Assembly (NCBI GenBank): GCA_949825045.1
Contig: OX463809.1
Coordinates: 7,529,501 to 7,593,500, forward strand
Reading direction: 5' to 3'
Length of the DNA: 64,000 nucleotides
Origin: Argyresthia goedartella
Lineage: Eukaryota; Arthropoda; Insecta; Lepidoptera; Argyresthiidae
Shown here: piece after piece, positions 1 to 12,700 of the stretch
How positions within the stretch are numbered: position 1 is the stretch's first letter
Layout of the letters: the number at the start of each line of letters is the position of its first letter
Notes under the pieces: generated by a model
Database searches by the model: none
Told to the model about the DNA's origin: nothing
The model's input: only the letters and a program-made list of their open reading frames with translations
Position numbers and translations under genes: made by a program

Positions 1-624
1 TATGTCTAATAAAATGGCTTTTGACAAGGATCTCAAATATTTTTTTTTGATAACATGAAATGCTTAGTAAAAAAAAAATAGGCAAAAAAGACCATTCCCC
101 ATATCTCCGAAACTACTGAACCATATTTTTTATTGCGTAATATAGGTTTTTGCTTAAATATTACAGGAAAAATAATGAGAAATGTATGGTTTAAATAGGG
201 GGGACTACAATTTCTTTCAATCTCACATGCAAGCTTACAAATGCACCTGGTTACTTAGCTGGAGTACAAAAGTTGCTGCACGAATAACATTGTAAGCAAC
301 ATTTTGCTATCTAAACACACAGGAAAATTAAAGATGCTTAAGCCCCATACAAGAAACTTGAATAGCATTGTGCGGTGGTACGAAACCCTTCGTGCGCGAG
401 TCCGACTCGCACTTGACCGTTTTTTTATCGTTTCTGATGGTGCTAAAGCTTTTTCTTACATGGGATTTTACGTTTTAACATTAAATTACGTTATTTGAAA
501 TTTAGTAGACAGGGTTTTTGGCACGTATCATGATTTTGACACGTTTCATGAATTTTGACAGTTATCAAGACTTATATAGAAGTATTTATATTTTTCTCTA
601 AATATTTTTTCGTCTTTCTCTAAC
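1..624. other. UBR4 intron, no gene seen
   Basis: AT-rich intron continuing past the window edge. Only a dispersed-repeat scrap at 362-430 is recognisable; a 64-codon plus-strand ORF over it looks fortuitous. Confidence 0.7.
362..430 (+). repeat. fragment of dispersed lepidopteran repeat
   Basis: Contains TACGAAACCCTTCGTGCG and GAGTCCGACTCGCACTTGAC, a tail I recognise as common in lepidopteran genomes. Related pieces lie at 2790-2905, 56440-56490 and 56925-57245, all on the same strand. Confidence 0.55.
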
Positions 625-759
625 CTGGGTGGGTTCATGGTCGGCAGCCAGTCCGGTGAGGAACCGCAGAATGTACTTGAGCAGCGGCCGGCTGATGAAC
701 GTCTTCAACTCCTCGGAGTCCGTCACCACCAGCGTCGGCTTCACGCACGGCGCACGCTT
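625..759 (-). CDS. UBR4: UBR4 exon 53 (last in window)
   Basis: Encodes [18 protein letters not shown] and [11 protein letters not shown], matching KFLSRPALPFILRLLRGLA. The next exons with the catalytic C-terminus would lie left of position 1. Confidence 0.95.
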
Positions 760-3700
760 CTGTAACAGTAACGTCACGTACATTCGTGAGACATTGAAGC
801 AGATTAGAATATAGGGCCCTGTTCCCGCCTCAGTGATGTGACACGTTATCTGACAAGTAATCTATGGACGTGGCGTGGCATCACGCGACATGATGTATAC
901 ATCATGTCGCGTGTAACACTCCTATACTATGTTTCTGTCACGTTACTTAGGTGGGCGCAGCGCCTAAAATCTATCGTCTGACAAGCCTGCAGCCTTATGG
1001 CGTAACTCTCTGAAGTTCATAGCGTGTGTCTATGGTTCATCTCATGCTCATACAATTTCATCGATTGCGGGGTATCACCGAAGGCTTCTAGGCTTCATTC
1101 AATGAGCTTGGGTTTGGCCTCCATTATGATGCTACTTGCGTGATGCCAATTTGACAGATGAAGCTGGTGCAAGGAGTCAAACGTAAAAGTCTATATGAAG
1201 TTCATAGCACAGACGACTTACGCCATAAGGCTGCTGGTCACATAATCCACAAACAAACATATCCACTCAACTGTTTTGGCCACAAAGGATTTAAACTTTA
1301 TTACCAAGCCAAGGTAAGGTTGAGTCGCGCGCTATTTTTTACGTCAAAACAGTTGGCCACGCTATTTTGACACAATTGTGGTAGGCTGAGAGATCATAGG
1401 CAAAGCAAACTTGGTAAAATGTATCGATTCATAATGTGGCCAACCTTGTTCGCTGCGCTCGCCCCTCGTCTTCACAGCTAACTCAGTGTCGCGCACATAA
1501 TTCTTCGTTCAATGAAGCTTCTTTATTCAACTCTCGTTGGCCATACATTCATGAAGTGATAAATATAGATACAAAAATTAGCAAGAATGGCTATTCTTGT
1601 CTACTCCTTCGTCTTTTAGTCTACGCTGAAAGCTAAGTAAGATACTCACCACAATATACTCCAAAGCATCACGGACCACTCCCAAACTGATCAGATAGTC
1701 CTTGAGCGTCCCGCCAATCGAGTTCTTCTCAATATTAGCGCAGAGCACACAGAACAGTTCCACCATGCGCGTCTCCTCCTCCGTCCATTGCTGAGCGTCG
1801 ACTGCGTCCAGGCGGTCGAAGTCTAGGACCGGCTTGAAGTGGTCCACCAGCATGGCCATCTTGAGATCGTTGCCGTAGACTAGAGCGGCTAGCACGCGGG
1901 TCAGGTGGCCGAGCGCTTCCGGGTTGTTGTTGCGGATGCCTGTGGATGAGTGCGGGTTTAGTCAACTGGATATACGTGGTCACAACTATGCCTCTGCCAC
2001 CCAGTGTGGGAAAAGGCGTGAAGCTATGGTTGGTTTTCGTACTCTGTCGATAGATCGATAGATGACAGTCATCCATTATGTCAGCCATGCACTCCTTTTC
2101 ACAAATTAAAAGTATTCGTAATAAATAAAGGTTACCTGGTATTTCGGTGCAGTTCAGCAGTGCCTGCACATACTCGGGTCCACCGAAAGTCAGAGAGAAC
2201 TGGAGGAAGGATTCAAGGCTCTCGCTCGATGCCACTGATAAGATCCTTTCCATTATCTGCAAGTATAATGCAAAACATTGTAGGTAGCTGCTGCAAGAAT
2301 CATATAAAAGTGTACCACGGAAATCCCTTCATTCTAAACATAACCAACTTTATAGCGGCCGCTAGATACAACCCTGAGGAAGATTACCATGGTTGGCCCC
2401 AGACCCATAAAAGTGCATAAAGGAACCTGAGGGCACAAGTACGATTCCGTACCATCAGCTGGACCTTAAAAAAATAAAACAAAAACAAACAAATATGTCT
2501 TTGCCAGGGGCAATTATAAGGAGAGCGACATCTTCGGGAGTAAAGTAAAACTCTTGAGATGCGCGCAAATACCAGACTAGACTAGACTAGACTACTTTAT
2601 TATAGGGAATCCTAGCTTATATACTAGGTTGGTACATGTTATTAATGACGTGCGTAAGACATAGTGCGTGATGAATATAAATATACCTTATCTGTGACGG
2701 TCGTCAACTTATCTTAACATTACGTGAAAATATGACTAACATAGTCGACCGGCACAATGTCCGAACTTATTTTCTATTCCAGTCCCTATGGATTAGGGGT
2801 CCGACGTCAAACTAATTGCGCCACAAACATTCCGCTGTCCGTCTGTCCGTCCTTAATCTTAGTTACAGGGTCCTTTTTGAGATCCGTCGGGTACGGAACT
2901 CTGATTAAGCGAGTTATCTTTGGGGCCTATGTAATCGCGGCGCACCTCCAGCAGCTGGTAGACCAGCTCGGCGCGCGGCTTGTCCTTCTCCTCCTCGGCG
3001 GCGAGGTGCAGCGCGTGCAGCAGCACGGGCATGGCGCGCGTGTCCGCGTATGTCAGCACGGCCACGCAGCGCCGCACGCGCGTGCACAGCGACAGCAGGC
3101 GCAGCAGCGTCGACACCAGCGCGCGCGCCGCACCCACGCGCTGGATCGCAGCCAGGCGCTGGAGCATCACTTCGAGACCGCCTGGGGGAGTTATTAAGGT
3201 TTAAGGAGCGAGAACGACTTGACAAAACTTTTATATGTATGGGGGGCCTATTGCTTTTATATGCGTGGCATTGCAAAAATCTGCGACACATGGAACTTCC
3301 GCCGTATACCAAAGAGTGATGCGGCTGGGCCCTTTCTCCAAGCTGCGGCAAGGACCTAGCCCTGTTCAGTAACTGGCTGAACGTGGCCGCAACTGTGCAT
3401 CATCATATATAGCACAAGGCGTGTCGCTATGTTTATTTGTTATTTTTATGCTTAAACTCGTATAGTGTATAAGCTCTTGCACACTAATGTGTACGTCCGT
3501 TTCACGCCATTCTACGTGCTCAGATTGAAACTTTACTTCCGTGCATGGAATGGAATGTAATCAAATCACATTTTCTATGTTCAACGCCTTAAACAAGCTT
3601 AGTTACAGCTCGACCTATTTCGTCTTCTTCAGCGGTTTTGACCAGCCGATCTTTTAAAATCATATTATATTCACGCTCTGCAGTTATCTGATGGAAACTC

Positions 3701-6700
3701 ACCGCAGTCGGCCAGCACGTTCGCCATGCGATAGACCTGTTCATCATCCACGGCCTCCGCATTAGTCTGGCGAAGCGTCTCCACAAACTCTTCGGTCGCG
3801 TCGCCGAGTAGACCGCGCATACGGTACACGACGCGCATCGCGTCGACGCCCTCGCCCGATGTGCACCACACCTGACGAATGGAGGAGGCTTATTTATATC
3901 GTTCACGATTGTGAATTGTGACTGTGGTTGGTGCATCGTTTGCCAAATTAAAATGGCGGATAGAAGGGGAAGAAAAAAAGTTTTGGCCCAACGGATTTTT
4001 TTATTTCAATATTTTTAACTTTTTAAAAATATCCTCCAGAATTACTCCTTTAAACTTGAATAAATAAAAAAGTTTTCGATAAATCGGCCGTAATTAAAGA
4101 GGAAATTCGTTAACGAACTACCACTGTAGAAATAAGGAATCGATGTTACGCGTGCATACGCAATGAAGATCGCCAATTCATGTTCGTTTATGAATTACCA
4201 CTTATAAGGAATCGATGTTACGCGTGCATACGCAATGAAGATCGGCAATTAGAGCAAGATTTGTATATATTTTTTTCATAAATAATGTGTTTTTGTGATT
4301 AAAAAACAATTGTAAATTTATTTCTACCTACAAAATCATGTTTATTCTTACATACCTGTCGAATATCAGCTGTATGCGTGCCGCCCGCCCGATAAAAACT
4401 TGGCAAATTAATGAACTTAGTAATGGGTTTTATGGCATTAGAAAGAAGATAGACCAGCGAACTTTTTTTAAAACTTTCAAGAAAAAGCCTCGTTTAGTAT
4501 TTTTATTGCATGTCAAAGATGATTCGTTACAGGATATCTCTTCTTGAACAAACATTTGTGAGTAAATAAAAAAAAATAGATGTAAATTTCCAGTATTTTG
4601 ACTACAAAAGAATCGTACAACATTACACGACCAATAACAGTAAATAATTGCAGGTTTTATTAATAACTTTTTTATTTATTCAAGTTTAAAGGAGTAATTC
4701 TGGAGGATTTTTCAAAAAAGTTAAAAATATTGAAATAAAAAAATCCGTTGGGCCAAAACATTCTTTGTGAACCTAGGAGATAGCAAATGACCCCTTCTAA
4801 CCGCCATTTTAATTTGGCAAACAATGCACCAAACACCTGTATACAAATGCAGTAGCTACTCCTGGAACATGTCCAGAGGTATTGTACCTTCATCGTCAAA
4901 GGCGTCTGTGGCACGTTCATCGTACTGAGTTGCATCACGGAATGTAGGTGGAAGTCAGTAGAACAGTGAGAGATGAGGGCGACCGCTTGAATGGCATAGA
5001 GAGTTGTCAAAATGTACCTTTTTGTAAACGTCAGCGACAGGCAAGTCGAGTGACATAATCTTGTTGCACACCAGCAGCTCCATGCCGTTGTCGTCTTCTA
5101 GCAGTGCGACTAGTTCGCAATCCGTACATATCTTGTTCTTCACGTCACGCATCAGTGGGCCCATGCCCGGCTCCAGCGACGAGTACGGGTTGCCTAACAT
5201 GCGGCCCTGGGGACAAGACAATCAATATTTAATATTAAATCATATAATGCTTGAAGGATCAATTAGCGTCCTAGGTAGGCGGAATTGTATGCACAGTGGA
5301 AAAAGGGGCCCAGCTGAAAACCACGGCTATGCGGCTCATGCTCGTAGCATTTTTTCACATTTTTTTTATGTGTAGCCATAAATTAGCAGCTACATTCAGA
5401 CAGTTGGTTATTCAAGACATATTTCTACTTAATGTTGATAAAATGTGTTCTGCGACGGGGTTAGCTCCAATTCATTTATAGGAGAACTAAATCTCAATCT
5501 GGCAATCCGTCTGTGAAACGCACTTCCCTGCGCTATTAGGGAAAGTCCCTCAATTTTCACTTTTAAGAAAAGATTGAAAGTGCATTTCCTTTCTCTGCCG
5601 TAAAAGGTACCATATTTATGTAGGTATGATTTATTATGGTTTTTGTATGTTCATGCTATATATTGTATTATACCTGACGTTACCTGGCTTTAAGCCTAAT
5701 ATTGAGAGTAGCATACTTGACTTCCTTTCCGGTGCGACGAAATTAGCCCCAAACAGCTCACTTCCTGTTTAAAACTCCTAAAATACATGTCATATCCGTT
5801 TTGAACCTCAGCAACATTGCGCGCGTATAGTTTCAGAAATGGCGGCAATTGTAGCCAGCGTTATTGCGCGTGCTAAATTTTCAGGTCATTGGCGTTTTGG
5901 ATTTCTTTCCGTGCGAACATATTCCAAATTTGAATATATTTTTCCAAGTTATTTTCTATATCTGGAATTATTACGGTTGAAGTGTTCAGCGTAAGAAAAA
6001 TGAATCCGTTCAATAAAAATAAAAGTGGTAAATCTTCTAAACGGAGAAAAGCCCCGCGTGGTGATTCATCAAGTGATAGCTGCAGCAGTTCCACTTCTAC
6101 GTCTCCGGAGAGGAGCAGCCGGAAAAGAAGACGTCGGGGGAGTAAGAGCTCTAAGAGGATAAGTAAACTGGAAAAATCGTTCCAAGATTTAGCTGGCAAA
6201 GTCTCGTCACTGCATGACCTTTTGGTTAACAAATCGAGTGACGGAATATTGCCTTATTCAGATAATGGTTCCGTTTTATCTCTGTCTCCGTGTAGTGACC
6301 TTGAGAGGGAATTACGTAGCCCCGATAAGAAAATACAATTGAAAATGGAAACTACCCTTAAAAGTCAAACATTACGATCGTCCGAACTTCATGTCGAGAC
6401 AATTAAAAAACTTCAATATTTCGATACATGTGACTGGAGTCAGGTAAGGTATTCGGAGACGCAAAAATTGTATAATTCTGTACCTGGGTTCGTTGAACTC
6501 GAGTGTAATGACCTTGCCAAGCCCTTCGATCGTAACCATTCTTTGGCGGCAACGGAGCGATCACTCGCGGCTATATCACACGGCCTGATTATGAAGAACG
6601 AGGCGCATAAACAGGGTTTTTCGACGTTCATCTCTTGGCTTGGCGAGAGAGGTAAAGAGAATCCCACTACAGCGAACCAGGTTTGGACAAAATAAATGAG

Positions 6701-9700
6701 ATATTTTCCGAGGGGGAATACAATAAGGTTCATTCTGATCTGTTGCAAATGGTCTGCGGAAAAAGGGCGGACTTCGTCCAGCAGCGTCGCGATTCAATTC
6801 TGAATTTCGTTCGCGAACGTCACATAAAAGAAACCTTACGTAAAATTCCACCCTCGGTAGATAATCTTTTTAACGACTCCCAGTTTTCAGACTTCCTACA
6901 CAAGCAAGGAGGAACCGGGAAGATTTTTATGAACATAAGACCGCCTGCGCAAGGCGCGTCGAGAAAGCGTTCCCTTGCGCAAAGGGATCTCCCGCAACAT
7001 GACGTTGCCGCCTACGCCGGCCCGAGCCAGCCCGCGCCCGCGCGCAGCGGTGACGCGCCCCCCGCCGCCCGGGCTACCTGGGCCGCGCCGCCCGCGCAGG
7101 GCGAGCGCGAGCGCGGGGGGGAGGCATTTCGTGGAGGACGACGCAGCGAGCGCGACCGGCAGCGACGTGGCGGCGCCAGGGGCAAGTCTGGACGCCGTAA
7201 TACAAGGAACTATTGACTATCTGCAGACGTTTCGGGCGGGGCGACTGAAACAAAAGGTGAGAGTTTGGAGGAAGTTGGGAGCTCCTCGATATGTTCTGGA
7301 CACGATAACGGGTTATCGGATACCTTTCGAGGGGAGACCCCCTCTCGTACACCCGTCGAGGATTCCGAAGATGTTTCATACGAAAAGTTCTCTTCATATG
7401 AAACATCAGATTATAAAATTGTCAAATCAAGGAGTCATAGAACGGGTGACGTCGTCGCCGAGTTTCGTTGCAAACATTTTTCTAGTGAAAAAGAAGGGTG
7501 TCCGAGGAAACTCCTATCGTCCCGTAGTAAATCTGAAGCTGTTAAACCAATATGTATATGTAACCAAATTCAGGTTAATAAACATGTACAAGGTGCCGGA
7601 CTTCCTCCAACCTCGAGATTGGCTAATCAAAATCGATCTTTCAGACGCATATTTTCATATACCAGTTGCCCCGGTCCATCGACCCTTTCTTCGGGTCATT
7701 TATGCAAGGAAATTGTGGCAAATGACTTGCCTACCCTTCGGCTTGGCAACAGCTCCAAAGGTCTTTGCCAGTATTACGAATTGGGTCGCGCAGACTCTAA
7801 GAAATCATTGCCCTGGCTTGCGACTGATTGTATATCTCGACGATTTTTTAATAGCTTCTCAGTGTCCACAGCAGCTAAAAGAGCACACTTCTCTTGTGGT
7901 GAGAACCCTGCAAAGTCTGGGATGGATGGTAAACTTCAAGAAGTCTGTTTTGATGCCTCAGAAATCCATAGAATACCTCGGTGTTACATGGGACCCGTGG
8001 AAGAACGAAAAGAGGCTTCCCCAGGAGAAGCTAAAAGTTCTGAGGCGCAAAACCCAGAAGATGTTGACCTCGGACGAAGTAAGTCTGCAACAAATTCAAA
8101 GTTTGTTGGGTTCATGGAATTTCGCCAGCTTTGTGGTTCCACGGGGTCGCCTGAACTCACGCGCCCTATTGTCATTAGGCCACCAGCTAATGAGATCAGA
8201 CCGGGTCTTTACAAGAACGCTACCGGAAGAGGTTCAGCAGAATCTTCAATGGTGGGCACGCAACTACATGTCGCGGTCCCTTCTGCACTTTCCACCTCCA
8301 GAACACTTCCTATCCACAGATTCTTCTGTGAAGGGCTGGGGCGCACAGCTCGACACTCTGATGATGTCAGGAGCGTGGACAGCAGAAGAGGAACATCTTC
8401 ACAGCAATGTCTTAGAGATGCTAGCAATTCTACGAGTTCTACAGCAAAAGGGAAGGATCTTAGCAAACTCCAGTCTGTTGGTTCAATCAGACAACCGAAC
8501 TGTCGTGGCGTACTTACGCAACGAAGGCGGCTCAAGGTCCCAGCAGCTGCTCGAGCTAACGTACGAGGTACTTTTCGTCGTAGATCATTTTCATATCCAC
8601 ATGACGGTCTTTCACATTCCCGGCCGGTACAACTACGTCGCCGATCGCTTGTCGAGATCAAGAGTCTCAGCGGAATGGCATCTGCAGAGCAACGGAGCTT
8701 GGGAGGTGTTTCGGAGATGGGGAATCCCAGATATCGATCTGTTTGCGTCCAGGAACGCGCACGTAGTCCCACTTTACGTAAGTCTAGACTTGATGGACCC
8801 CCAAGCAGTGTTTCACAATGCCTTCAGCCAGGACTGGCACTACAAATTGGCGTGGTTATTCCCGCCACCTTGCATAATCCCAAGAGTGTTAACTCACTTG
8901 AACCGGGCCTCCGGGGTTTACATTCTAATAGTCCCCGATTGGAAAAAGGTATTCTGGAGACCAGACCTAGAAGCCCGAGCCCTGGACCCTCCTCTACAGG
9001 TGAGAGACTTAGATCAAGTTTTGATAGACACACAGACAAACTTACCACCACCGCAAGTGCATCAAATGAACTTACAAGCGTGGCGAATTCAGGGTGGTCC
9101 TCAATGCTAGACGCCTGGAATCAAAGCCAAATTGGAGTCCTGGATAGGAGCTGGAGAAATTCAAGTATGAGTTCGTATAAACCAGCTTGGAAGCGATGGG
9201 TGAAATGGTCAAGGGAAAATGAGGTTAACATGTACCAGCCGCAGCCTCAGGATGTTGCCCGTTTTTTAACAGATCTTCATCTAAAGTACAATCTTGCCTA
9301 TAGTACTATTTGTGTGCACAAGTCTGTTGTGTCAACATTTTGTCGACCGATTCTAGGTAACCCGTTAAGTTCACATATAATAATAAGACAGACTTTAAAG
9401 GGCATAGCTTTACAACAGCCACCCAAACGTAAGCCACCAATCTGGGATGTTAAGGTGTTAACGGCTTATCTCACGTCACACGCTCCACATAGTTTTTCGC
9501 TTTTTGAAGTATCTAGAAGAGTGGCTATTATTTTGCTATTATGTTCGGGACGCAGAGTCCATGACCTTACCTTGCTAAGATGCGATTCTGCTAATTGCAT
9601 AATTGAGAATAACTCAATAGTTATGTGGCCAAAGTATGGCTCTAAGACGGATAACTCATCGTACAGACAGTCTGGCTGGCGTCTACTAGCTTGTAGCTCG

Positions 9701-12700
9701 AACACTAACGTAGACCCCGTGTTCTGGGTCACCAAATTGTTAGAAGTATCACAATCTCGCAGAGGTAATTTAGATTCCTTGTTCATTAGCACATGTGGCA
9801 CACCAAAGCCTGCCACACCTACCATTATTGGAGGGTGGATAAAATCCGTCCTCAAGCTAGCAGGAATTGATTCTAGTCCAGGTAGTGTTCAGTCGGCAGT
9901 CGCCTCTGCTAGTTGGTTGGACCACACACCTATTGATCAAATTTTAAGTCGTGGCAACTGGAAATCAGCAAGGACTTTTCACAAATTTTACAAAAAAGAA
10001 GTTAATTCTAGCCCGACCAATAGCACTGCTTTATCTAATCTATTTCAATCAGTTTAATGAATGTATTTTTTATTTGTAACTACTATTGTGTTATCAATTT
10101 ATGCAAAACACTTGTGTTCTATGTTGTATATACAATTGTTCAGGCTTCTCGGCACCCAATGACCTCGCAGGGGCCCATCAGCTACGAGGTAGCGTAGCGA
10201 TCAGATGCCAAGAAGTGTGAACGTCGGCGATTCACCGAGCTAATACTTATGGAGTCGATCTAACCTGGTCTGTGCTTCGGTCCCGTCATCCTCCTGTCTC
10301 TCTGCAAGGCCCGGGTGCACCCTAGGCTCTTCTTGGTAGACAGGTTCTTCAGCCAACCATGTATGACTGGCAGGCCAGCTTCGACGAGCACAGTGTTCCA
10401 ACACAGGTTATGTTACGTGGGAAAAACCAATCGGCCACGTAAATGCGAACTTTATCTGGTTCGGGGAACCACAACACACTCAGCTATATAGACAATCCTG
10501 AGGGGAACCCGAATACATTCCAGATGGCTTGCGATTTAATTTCAATGCCCTAATCAATACGCGTTACATTGCGAGGGCTTTTTGTCTGTCAGTTGTCAAA
10601 AAACTGCAAGGTTGGCAGCAACGTCAAATTCAAAATGGCCGTTCCGAAACCATCGATCGAATATCGATTTGGAATCGAACAATCACCCGCCCGGACAGGC
10701 ACCCACCTGTCCCCTAATCTACGGGCAGCCGAGACAACGTTGCTACCGCTCGTTTTAGAACCGAGCCTCCTACTAGAACCTCCGCAGACCGGGGGGTCCC
10801 GTCCTTGCCAGGGAACAAGTTAACAATGCGCCCCCTGCGCCAACGTAGTGGCGGTAGGTTAGCATCCTTAACCAGAACGAGGTCACCAACACTAGGGGGG
10901 CTGGTTTTGTCAGTCCACTTAAGGCGCTGTTGTAAGATATGCAGATACTCGAGCGACCAACGCTTCCAGAAATTCTGAGTAAACTGCTGCAACATCTGAT
11001 ACCTTGACAACCGATACAATTTCACTCCCTCGAAGGGGTGCTCGGGCAACGCGTTAAGTGGCTGTCCTATCAAGAAATGGCCTGGGGTCAGAGCCTCCAG
11101 GTCATTTGGATCCGAGCTGAGCGGACACAACGGTCGCGAATTGAGAACGGCCTCGATCTTACAAAACAATGTCGCGAGCTCCTCAAAAGTCAGCGCGGTC
11201 TGACCTACTATACGCCCCAAGTGCGTCTCAGCTGACTTAACTACGGCCTCAAAAATCCCACCCCAGTGGGGGCAAATCGGTGGGCTGAAGGTCCACTGTA
11301 TACCCCGACGGGAGAGGGCCGTTCCAGCATCCACTTTATTTACATTCAAAAAGTTGTCTATCTCTCGTAAGTATCGTTCCGCACCGACGTAGTTAGTGCC
11401 GTTATCAGAGCGGATCAAAGTTGGAAGTCCCCTTCGAGAAACAAACCTATCCAAACAAGCAATGAAAGCCTCTGTCGAGAGATCAGCAACGAGCTCGAGA
11501 TGTACCGCCTTGGTGGATAAACAAACAAACACACATGAGCTATACCGGTCCAGCAGAAACCCGGCGTCAGGGTCCTCAGCCTTCTGGGTAACATGCACGG
11601 CCGCTCTGGGGCCATGATCCGAAGATACTACTACATGGCTGTGGGGCCAGTCCGATTCTCTCCTGGCAAGCCAGGGTGGTCCCCACCACAAATGGTGTCT
11701 AACGAGTTCAGGAGCCCGACATCCCCTGGATGCACAATCAGACGGGTTCAATTCTCCTGGTACATGTCTCCAGGTCAGTGGGACCTCAGACGACACAATC
11801 TGGGAGACACGGTTCGCAACAAAAACCTCTAAGTTATGGACCGAAGCCTTCAGCCAGCACAAAACAATCTGGCTGTCCGTCCACGCGTACACCGTATCCT
11901 CCAAAACCACTGACCCACGCAACACTGTTAGAGTGTGATTCAAAAGTTTGGTCAAAAGAGCAGCCCCGGACAGTTCCAGTTTTGGAATCGTCATCCTTGT
12001 CCGAATAGGCGCTACCTTGCTTTTTGCCAAAACCAAACGCACGTCGACCTCCCCGGTGGAGGTGACGGTTCGCAAATAAACCGCTGCCGCAAACCCTCGT
12101 TCAGAGGCATCACAAAACCCGTGAAGGGTTGCCCTGTAATCCCCAGCAGGGACCAATTTCCTCGGCAGCGATACATTATTTATATTGAGGCCCAACCATT
12201 TTGCTAAATCATTCGATACAATGCAGCCCTGAGCTCCAGAATCTAAAAGGGCGCGAACGTATGTTGGGTTGCCCGCCAAATCCCAAACAAGCACAGAGGC
12301 GATCGGTAACACCACCGTCTCCGGTTGGGGGGCAACAAATTGTTGGGCCGCAAATTCCTAGCGAGGGCCCCCGGGGCCCCACTGTGCCTGTAACCGATCA
12401 GGTAGGCAGCTATACGCCAGAGGGTCCCATTGTACAAATGGCCCACGCGCCGGTTCCATTGCCACCCTACGACGCCCCCCGAAGGGGGTGGGCGTGAATT
12501 CAACCGTGGCCGCTCCATGAGCGGGGGGGACATCACATGCGACCGACGAGGGCGAGGCGACGAGCGGGGCGACAACTGAGGCGGCGTCCGAACCGCATCC
12601 GCATAGCTCGAAGGTGTCCCATGCCACCCGCCCGTTACGGCCTGCTCAACACACCCAATGTGCCGCTGAGTCGGATGCTGAGTCGCAACCGAAAACTCAG

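Larger units (their letters stand above)
760..1649. other. UBR4 intron with two inverted-repeat structures
   Basis: No gene seen. It holds a 32-bp perfect palindrome (882-913) and a pair of 16-bp inverted arms, CAGCCTTATGGCGTAA, near 990 and 1219. Confidence 0.6.

Noticed and set aside
304..498. 64-codon ORF at the left edge
   Set aside because: Runs over a dispersed repeat tail; no coding features.
2757..3319. Plus-strand ORFs rich in Arg/His/Gln over exon 50
   Set aside because: Shadows of a GC-rich UBR4 exon; the minus frame has the conserved protein.
4840..5000. Additional UBR4 exon between exons 48 and 49
   Set aside because: Short open stretches exist, but exon 48 joins exon 49 directly in conserved protein and in phase.
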